Shown here one piece after another: positions 55,976 through 64,000 of a DNA stretch of 64,000 nt. Location of the stretch: positions 51,031 through 115,030 of the forward strand of contig JAMWET010007172.1 in NCBI GenBank assembly GCA_024036415.1, in the 5' to 3' direction. Source of the DNA: Prochilodus magdalenae. Taxonomy: Eukaryota > Chordata > Actinopteri > Characiformes > Prochilodontidae. The notes under the pieces were generated by a model, which did not search any database, was not told the DNA's origin, and saw only the letters and a list, made by a program, of their open reading frames with translations. Position 1 is the first letter of the stretch; every line of letters begins with the position of its first letter. The translations under genes and the position numbers were made by a program.

Positions 55976-58969
55976 CCTGATGTTTCCTGGCCGGCTTGGT
56001 GTGGGCATGAGCTTATGGGTGCCTTCATGTTACTTTGTTGGTCCAGGCCTTCCTTTATGTTTTTTCAGTTGGGTCGAAATTCCAACTGGGAGAGGCTGCC
56101 TCAGATCATAAGTTTTAGGTCCTCGGAGGGGGACCAAAAAAATTAGGGTTCTGACCAATAGAGCTGGTTCTTGGTCCTGATGAAAACTAAACATGGTTTG
56201 GTTGGTTTTGCCGGTGTCGAAAAACACTTCATTGGACAGTCAGACCAAGGGTCATCGGAAAATGGACACGGGCCCACCAAAACATCTACCACCACACAGT
56301 CTCAGGGAGACGCAGCCCACATAGGTGATGACGAAACAAGAGGACCCAAAGTACCATGGAAAGTTCTTTAATCGTGCCGCTAGGCGAGAATGAAAACCCT
56401 TAACCCGGAAAACGACTCCGGGGAAATATTGCTACAGTACCTCAGGTCCGTACAGCAAAAATGAATGGGGATTGAGGTCGTTCAGTGCGTTAAGTTGCTA
56501 GGATAAACCAGGGATTTCCAAGGGTGCTGATTGCGGAATAGCCCCCATGTGTGAGGTATTCGAAAGCTTGGAAAATCCAACATAAGCAAAGGAATGTTCA
56601 AGGATTGGGAGAAGTCCTCTAAAGGATGTCCTATAGGATAGGGATGTCTTGGGACTAACCCAGTCCTTTTGAAACTCTTCCAGGGCCAGTCGTTAGTTAG
56701 GTACCAAAATAAAACAAGCCGGTAGTTTCAGAAACCCTAATAGTAGTCAATGATCTCTACGTCTCTATTTCAGGATGATGGATTTGCAATGGATGTATAT
56801 TCTCCATAAGACAAAAGCTCTGCCTTGATTTCTCAACTGTCTCAAAAAGGCCGGGTAACGGGGAGTAAATCCACCCACCCCACGGCAGGGTTTTGAGACG
56901 GTGCCAAGATACTTATTGTTTCCATTTTTAATCTGTAAAAAAACACCTTTCATTTTTTCACCAACAAAAACAACCAACCTTCACCCTGCTACGATTCCTC
57001 GTTGTTTCTCACGGTCTCGGCTCGCCTTCCTCAGAGGTTCGCCCTTGTTTTCAAACTTCCCGAGTCCTTGGAGGGAACTAAAACAAATACGGGCGCAATC
57101 TAATAATAACGCTAGCGCTTCTGTAGCGAGATTAGCATTGCCTCCGCCTCCCCGACATCATGCTTGAGCTTTCCTAAGCTTACTTATTTCACGACCTCAT
57201 TGCCTTCGGGAAATTTTCTCCCTTACTTTTTAGATTATTTTTTCTTTCCTCTGAAATAAGTGGCATTTAGCGGATCTTATAACAAAGCTCTATGTGAAAA
57301 GGGAAAAAAAAAAAACTTTTTATTGGACTTTGTAGGGCTCCAGGCATGGCCTTTGGGGACTGCAGTGAGTGATGAGTACTGGTGGAAAGAATCGGGTGGA
57401 TGTGCTGGGCCTCCTATTTGTCCTTGTCATTGGCGCAATTATTACAACACCTGGTTCCGGGTCCCCGTTAGTTACTTGGAACTAATTGCTGCTTAATGGC
57501 CCCGGCTTAAAACAAATGGGGAATTTGAGTGTCCCCGTGTCCTGGTTCAAAGGGGCCTCGCGGTCCAAAAAACCTATGGCTGTCTCTTTCAGCTCTAGAG
57601 AATCTCTTTATCCAGCCCTCGGGGGGTCCTGCTAATGAGTATTCCCACTGCCGCCATCTCATTATTTGTTTATTCTGTAGGCCTCCCAGTTCCTTGTTGT
57701 CCCATACCTTAAATAAAACCTAGTCCCAAGTTTGGGAACAAGGCACTTTCCCGGTTTAGCCAAATTGTCCAAACAGTTTTTCAATGCCTGGGCGAAGAGC
57801 CACAGAACAGGGGGGGGGGACTAATTCTTCCACCACCCCCAACCTTCTAACCGACCTCTATTCCACTTTTTAAATCTCATTTTTTATATTGAGCTAGCCA
57901 ACAAGATCTCCTGGAGCTCAGTTACAGTGTCCCGCCAAACAGGAGTCAGTCTACCAAAGTTCCAAAGGCAAGCCATTCGCTAATGGGCAAAACCGATGCA
58001 CTTAATAATAAAATTACACCCCTCGCCCCAAATCCAAACAAGTACAGGACGGAGCACCACACAGGCGTGTCCGTTGGCCGGACGAGGACATTAATTACGA
58101 TCCCTTAAGCCTTTATAGTGGCCCGCATATCTTTAAGCCGTACTCCCCTTTCACCCCTCCCCAGGTAATTCTGCTTAATCCCCTAATGAGGCCGGGTCCC
58201 TTTCATCGTCCGACAATTCCATGTAAATTTGAGCCCCTCTAAGGTTTGGCGTTCTTCCAAAAAAACAGCGTTTTCGGCGGGCGGGAATCGCTCTCTCCAG
58301 ATTAAAAAATTCATATTGCTTGCTTAAAGGAGTATGAGCAAAAAACCAAACCAATTTCTCCCCTTAGTCATTTGACATGCCTTGCATAATTCATTTCCTC
58401 CCCCCCCCCCCCCCCGGTGTCCTCAAGGCGCTTCCTCAAAAAAACTGAGCCGCTTGTGTTGTTTTGACCACCACTGTGAGCACAACAAATCCAGTTAGAG
58501 AAGAAAAAGGTTTGTAGTCTCGTAATATCGTTTAATGGTTTCCTTTTTTTCATGGCACCAGTCCAAGAAATTTTTGCGGCATCTGAAAAAAGTTTCAGGG
58601 TCTTGTCCCTCATTTCATGATAGCCTCATGTTTCCATTGTATGGGTTTTGTGTACATGATTTTTAATGTTAGCTACAATTTTAAAATTACACCACGGGTG
58701 ACAAAACGGCGGTTAAATTTGAAATTGTTAATTGGAAAGACAGAAGGTCTGGGTGTGCCTCTTTCCAGTCCCAATGAATCACAATTGCTCTCGAAGGTCT
58801 ACATTGGGGAAAACTGTCCCACGGTGAAATGTTGTCAGAGCAAACCATAACCTCTGTGTAATTTAAGGCTGTCCACAATCCTTTTGTTGCCACTTGTTCT
58901 AACTTGGCTTGAAAACGGTGACTGGTGTGTTTGTTCTTGTCCCAACATGAACTTTGGTTTCCCTTGTTC
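55976..58969. other. no recognisable gene; noisy sequence with long homopolymers
   Basis: Includes a run of about 16 C near 58,400 and an A-run at 57,306. Segment 56,890-57,500 and 57,580-58,260 read like ordinary intronic DNA with gaps. No exon E successor (FGKKK-like) could be read in any frame. Confidence 0.4.
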
Positions 58970-60330
58970 CCAGGGCTGGGATTTAAAACTACAGGGTCAG
59001 GTTCACTTGTCCCCAAAATTTGGCACCATGTTATAAAACCATGCTTCCACATTGTCAATCTGAGGTCTGATTGTTCCCAAAAAATGATCCCAGATGTAAA
59101 ACTTTGGTTCACCTCTTCAGAGGTTAAATGTTGCCAGATACTTGGGGCCCAGTTTTTCCAAAATGGGTCCACTGTTCCAATTTGAATTATAAAACCCCTA
59201 ACTTAGTTTTCCACCAATACCTATGCTATTACCTTTTGCGCTTGGTTTTGTCCCACCGTAACTTGGATCTTTTCTTGTGTCCAGTGCCTTGGAACCAAGT
59301 GGGGTTTCCAACCTATAACCACTACTTGGGTACTTTGTCCCAAATTGGTTCCACTTCTAAAAATTGGTTCAGCCTTTGAATTTAAGTAATCATTCTTGGG
59401 GAATTAGACACTGGTCCACTGTTCCAACTTGGGTTTGAACCCTAACTTTGGTTCCATGTATTTCCAAGCTTTGTTTTGTTTCTTGGAAACAAGCTGGGTT
59501 CAACAAAACTATAGGGTCAGGTTCACTTGTTCCAAAAATTTGGCACCCATGGTATAAAAAAACCATGGTCCACTGTTCATATGTCTTAGGTCTCTGATTT
59601 GTTCTAATTGATCGCAGAATAGTAACTTTGGTTCTACCTGCTTTGCCAGAGGTTGATTGTTGTCAGATTTCTGGAAATATTAAGAATCCTTGGCCCAAGT
59701 TTTCGCGCACATATGGTTTCCTACCTGTTTCTCTCTTCATTATAAACCCGCAAAAAAAACTGTGGGTTAAAGCTTGCGTGCTAAGACCTGGGTTGCTCAT
59801 CAAGGGGGACCCTATGTTTACCTTTGCTAGCTTTGTGTTTTGTCCCACCGATAAACTTTGATCCTTTGTTGTTCCCAGGCATTGAACTCAAGCTGGGGTT
59901 CTAAACTATCTTTCACCTACATTGGGGCTGCGACTTTGATCGCGGCTAAATTGTTCCGACTTCTACAGTCTTGAGTTCAGGGCCATTTAGATTAGATGAT
60001 CATATCGCCACTAGTTACACTTGGAGGCTTGCACTTGTTCCAACTTGGTTTGAACCCTGCTATTTTTATACGTTGGTCCATTGTGTTCTGTCGTTTAACA
60101 TAAGCTGGGTTTCTTCAAAAAACTATGAGGTTCAGGTCGACTTGTTCCAATATTTGACACCATACGTTACGTCATATAACTGCTTATGCCCACTTATCTC
60201 AATCTTAGGTCTGATCTGATCAGTGAATTGATGGCCAGATGTAAAAACTCTTGGTCTATACCTCTTCTAGAGGTATATATGTTGCTAGATTCTGGCCGTA
60301 TATTCGATATCCCATGGGTTCAATTTTTCC
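58970..60330. repeat. three noisy copies of a 0.5-0.6 kb tandem repeat
   Basis: The phrase ACTACAGGGTCAGGTTCACT at about 58,988, ACTATAGGGTCAGGTTCACT at about 59,508 and ACTATGAGGTTCAGGTCGAC at about 60,122 opens three parallel stretches. Each continues through a TTGGCACCAT-like word, GGTCTGAT, CAGATGTAAAA, CTCTTC..AGAGGTTA and GCCAGAT. Spacings are about 520 and 615. The third copy is most divergent. Differences are largely indels. A shorter sub-repeat (AACTTTGGTTC, CTTGTTCCAACTTGG) runs within. Confidence 0.75.
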
Positions 60331-63300
60331 TAACATAGGGTCGCAACTGTCCTTCCAACTTGATTATATAACTGTTGGTTATACTTTGCTGTAGTATAGA
60401 ACCTGTTCCACCAAGCACTGCTATGCTGCTATCTTAGATGTTGTTAGAAAACCATGACCTCTTGGTCTCTTCAAAACGTAACTTTGGATCGGCATGCTTA
60501 TTTCCGAGGCGCTCTGAAACACGCTGGGTTTCAACTTATAGACCTAGTCCAAAACTTACTGAGGTCGTTACTCAGATCGCTGGCGCTAAGATTGTTCGCA
60601 GAGCCTTGGTTGGGCGGGCTTTGATTGATCATAGAATCCATGGGGTCGTCAGAACTAGATAATCTTGGTCTCCTACTTGGCTCGGCAACTTCGTTTTGAA
60701 CTTCAACAGTGGGGGGTTCCAACCAATTCCAGCTTTGTTCTTTGCCTTAAGCTTAGAGTCTAGTTTGGACGTAATTATAAATACCAAAGCAATTCAAAAA
60801 TGGTCTAAGGCATAAATTTTAGATCTGCATCTTGTTTCTAGATTGGTCCAGCTTTCTAGCCTATGATTCAAGCATACGTGGGTAAGAGTGAATTCCTTAA
60901 CATGGCTAATAAGCTTGATTTGCTTGACTTAGGAGTGTCTGTAACTCGCCCAAATGTTGTATTGTTGTGCCTTATTCCATAATGCTAGTTCTGGAGGGTT
61001 TTAAAAAGAGTCCACCAGCTGTATGATGTGGAGGTAAACGGGGAGGCACCCGCGCCTCATAGGGGCGCTAGTGTGAAGTGGGTATTCTCAGTTTCATGAG
61101 TCTGTAGTAGCGGTCGAAAGCTAGATTATGAGCATAAAGCGTCTGGAATATCTTAGATTTTTCCTACGGAGTAGTGGAGTAGTTCAGTTTTAGAAAGTAG
61201 AGGCTCTCGGAGGCGCGAAACGGAGTCGTGGGTTATCTAAGGTGGGGGGGTTGTTTCCTTTCAATGACAGGTCTACGCTAATTTAAGCGGTGCTTCGTGC
61301 AGTTTAAGACTCTACACAGTCATGCATTACGATAGGGATTGGATGGAGACTTGAATGTATTGGCGAACTACATAATGATACAGCTTAGTGTTGAGCTCTC
61401 ACTACTTCCCGTGAGATTCTATCTTGTCTGCGGGAAATCTTTCGTGGGGTGGGTTGGCTCGCTGAAACACTTCCATTCCGTTCGGCATGCTAATAAATCA
61501 ACCAGACTGATTAAGTCGCTCTAAACTCGAGGAAGCTGGCTGCAGGGTTAATATTCGTCGCCATTGGTCTTGGCACAGCTTGAAGAGGAGGTAAAACATG
61601 AATACAGGCTCGGTGAATTGTACCTGGTTAATTATTACGGAAGGCTAGGACTAGCGGCGCTTAGATTGCTAAAAAAAACACTTCATTCCTTGCGAAGGTT
61701 GTGTGATGTCACGAAGGCGAACAGGTACATGATACTGAATTTGTAATTGGCTGCCAAAAAAAAAACGGTCCTGGAGCTGATATGGCAAACATTCCCTTTC
61801 CGCTTCATATCTTTCTATATAAGTACTCAGTAGTAATGCTTGCCTCCAAACCCTCTTGTCACCTAGTCTATTGACTAGCCATTTACGCCGCGTTAAACAT
61901 GAGCTGTCCTAGGGGGGTCACATCATAGTACCTCAGCCTGCATGCTAATCAGCTCTAACAAAGGAAGCGACGATACTGGCGAGTAATGCTAATCAGCCTT
62001 CCTGCCTAGGGGGGACTGGTTACACCGTGACCATTAATCAAAACCCTCGCTTCTCCTGGGTGCTACATAATGCGTTAATAATTCGAAAACAGTTCTGCTT
62101 AAACTTCGGCTTACCTAAGGAAGTGATACCTAACACGAAATTGGTCTCCCGCTGAGCGCTGTTCCTCAGGTCTTCGGAGGACACGCGGAAGAGGTATGGG
62201 AATATTTCATATTTAGGCCTGTCCTCTTTTGAGCCACGCGGTGCTCCGTAAGGGATAGCGGGCTTAGGGTCCTGTTGAACTTGCACTTCTTGTCTATACG
62301 CACACAAAGTATATGCTCTCAAACCGAGCTTGTGCTTTTCCTAAAGTGATGTGGCTAATGCCGCACGAAGCGGGGGAAGCTGTGAGCCCTTGGTTAATTG
62401 AAAATCTCCTGCCTCAATTTTATTTGTCCGTGTAGCTTTTTATTTCCCTGGTTTGTTGCATTATTGGTCCCTCGCTTCCGGCAATCGGATACAGCATGTC
62501 TCCGCCGTCTCACTCCAGGCAAAAGGTCATTGTGGTGGAAAAAATCACTTGGCTAATATAAAAAGATGAAAAAAACACTACGTTATTATACAACCTGCAG
62601 GCGCATTAATGTGTTGGGGCCAAACCAGCTTAGTTGAAAGGGTGACAACTTGTTTGGCATTCGGTGGTCGTTTAGGGCAACTGGTAAAATTTGGTTCCCC
62701 ATGATGATAGGTGTAGATGGACCTGTTCTTTTACCGGATGAGGGATTGAAGTTTGTCTCTTGAAGTTTGGGTGGATTGGATTAAACCTACAAGACTCCAG
62801 GGAGTCCAATCTGGTCTGCAAGGGTGGTATACGATGTTACAGATCCCAAATAACATCAGGGGTCACACAGTGGCTATTCCGGTTCTCAGGAAAAAACCAA
62901 AAGGGGCCATTGTCTCAACTATTGGCCGCCAATTGGACGCCAACAGGGCTTTGTTTTCCTTTTCATGTTGGCTTTCCAGAATTTTCAGTGTTTGGGGAAC
63001 TTGGCATTTCAGTCTCACGGATCTCACGGGCATGACGTATGACCATAGAGGGTGCTAGGGAGATTCCGAGACTTGCAGCTGACGAAGATTCAGCCATTAA
63101 AAGGGCCAGGAGGTGGGAGAACGACGACACGCCATGAGAGGTCTAAGGCGGTGCCAATTGGTGGGGACCCAACCCTGTGTTCCGCAGCAGGCCATAGGAA
63201 CTATGCCCGAAGGTTCCATCTGTGGGCCAAGGTCAGGTTAGGTGCACGATTTCTGGCCTATAATGGAGAGCCAGTGGATCCTGCTAAAGCTTCGGCAGGG

Positions 63301-63599
63301 TTTATGGTCCCGGAGAAAGAGGTGTGGGCAAACTTCTCAAGGACTTGGCCCAGCAAGGTCCCAGCTTGCCCTATGTAGAATTTGGGGACGGTGAACAAGT
63401 GCCAAGTGCAGCCGCAGTTCCAAAACACAACAGGATCAAAAAACAGTAGAAACACGGGCGCCGGCCCGTTCCGGATAATGTTACCATATTGAGTTATTCA
63501 TTAATCGAATATGGTTTCAGAACCATACCTCCATCTATTCATCGCTTGCAGTTGGATGGCGTGAATATCAGGCACGGCTCTTAAATACTGTGTCCATTT
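60331..63599. other. no recognisable feature; probably low-quality consensus
   Basis: Between about 60,300 and 62,400 the sequence has near-random texture, no repeat register and few coding frames above 60 codons. 62,750-63,420 is more regular and open in one frame for 108 codons (63052-63378), but I recognise no protein. Confidence 0.4.
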
Positions 63600-64000
63600 A
63601 TGTTAATTTTTTCTGTTCAGGGCCAACACGCTGAAAAAAAGACTATGCCCTGCCTGCTGCACTTTCAATGCGGCTACAGTGCCCCCCCATTGCTATTCAG
63701 GCCCACAGCTCCTCTGGACTTTAATGAGTGCTTAAGGCGAGGCAGAGCGGCATGCCCAGACGCTGGGTAATTAGATACTGTAGCTGCCCCCCAGTCTAAT
63801 GAGAATAAATAACAGTCATTTGAGTGTTGGGGGGGGGTGAGGCGGGGAAACTGAACACCGCTCTAGTACAATGACGAGTGGGATGTTAGGGTGATGGGGG
63901 TTGGGACGGACCACCTTTGAGGTGTTGAGGACTTTCTTAGTGAGAGGAAGTTGGACTAAAGGGTGGAATTGGGAAATTAGCATTTTGAGCTAAACTTGGA
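63600..64000. other. cleaner complex segment near window end
   Basis: 63,620-63,810 is balanced, unrepeated and contains GGGTAATTAGATACTG (63764), looking like intact, possibly conserved, non-coding sequence. No gene. Confidence 0.3.

Noticed and set aside
63052..63378. 108-codon frame near the window end as the next pard3b exon
   Set aside because: Lacks the FGKKK-like sequence expected after exon E and has no acceptor in phase 2.
1..64000. tRNA, rRNA, snRNA or microRNA genes
   Set aside because: No cloverleaf with A/B boxes, no conserved snRNA motif and no convincing unique hairpin were seen; microRNA hairpins cannot be excluded by eye.

Overview
The window is vertebrate nuclear DNA, almost certainly from a teleost fish. 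Evidence is spliced vertebrate-type exons with GT-AG borders, decayed Tc1/mariner transposons of teleost type, long microsatellites, and dense minisatellites. An abundant interspersed repeat at about 440-1060 resembles one I associate with characiform/ostariophysan fishes; that is recollection, not a search, so the order is only a guess.

One protein-coding gene is supported: part of a PAR-3-like cell-polarity scaffold gene on the + strand, best matched to pard3b. Five internal exons (14919-15051, 15528-15628, 25942-25986, 34523-34738, 41210-41402; 688 coding bases) join with perfectly matching intron phases (2, 1, 1, 1). They encode a stretch C-terminal to the PDZ domains: a Pro-rich acidic segment, a KSMDLVADE junction, the conserved SSSLESLQTA and RGRG...SF.QAIDKSYD block, and a Lys-rich tail ending KKKGFGLLR. 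The first exons lie before the window. No later exon was recognised in the last 22.6 kb.

Layout. 1-14.9 kb: intron with a palindromic interspersed repeat, a 60-bp x ~53 minisatellite (3.1-6.3 kb), a ~25-bp minisatellite (7.7-8.9 kb) and Tc1 ends. 15-26 kb: exons A-C, a 205-bp triplication, a 54-bp x ~33 array, an internally deleted Tc1 element with intact ends, and a 1.6-kb polypurine tract. 26-34.5 kb: an inverted pair of transposase-like fragments around a 36-39 bp array, a pyrimidine-only array, an 18-bp array and a Tc1 pseudogene. 34.5-41.2 kb: exon D, followed about 15 bp after its donor by a 67-bp x ~46 array, then a 42-bp x ~44 array, then exon E. 41.4-51 kb: Tc1 relics, CATCCC-type and GTGTTGAGTG-type arrays, and AT/GC-balanced segments that could be conserved non-coding elements. 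About 51.5-63.5 kb: repeat copies full of small indels and long homopolymers, looking like poorly polished long-read consensus.

Most long open frames in the window are artefacts of tandem repeats whose unit is a multiple of three. I found no bacterial-type genes, CRISPR, tRNA or rRNA, and no convincing new biological system. The most unusual true property is the load of minisatellites (roughly a third of the window) in the introns of one polarity gene.
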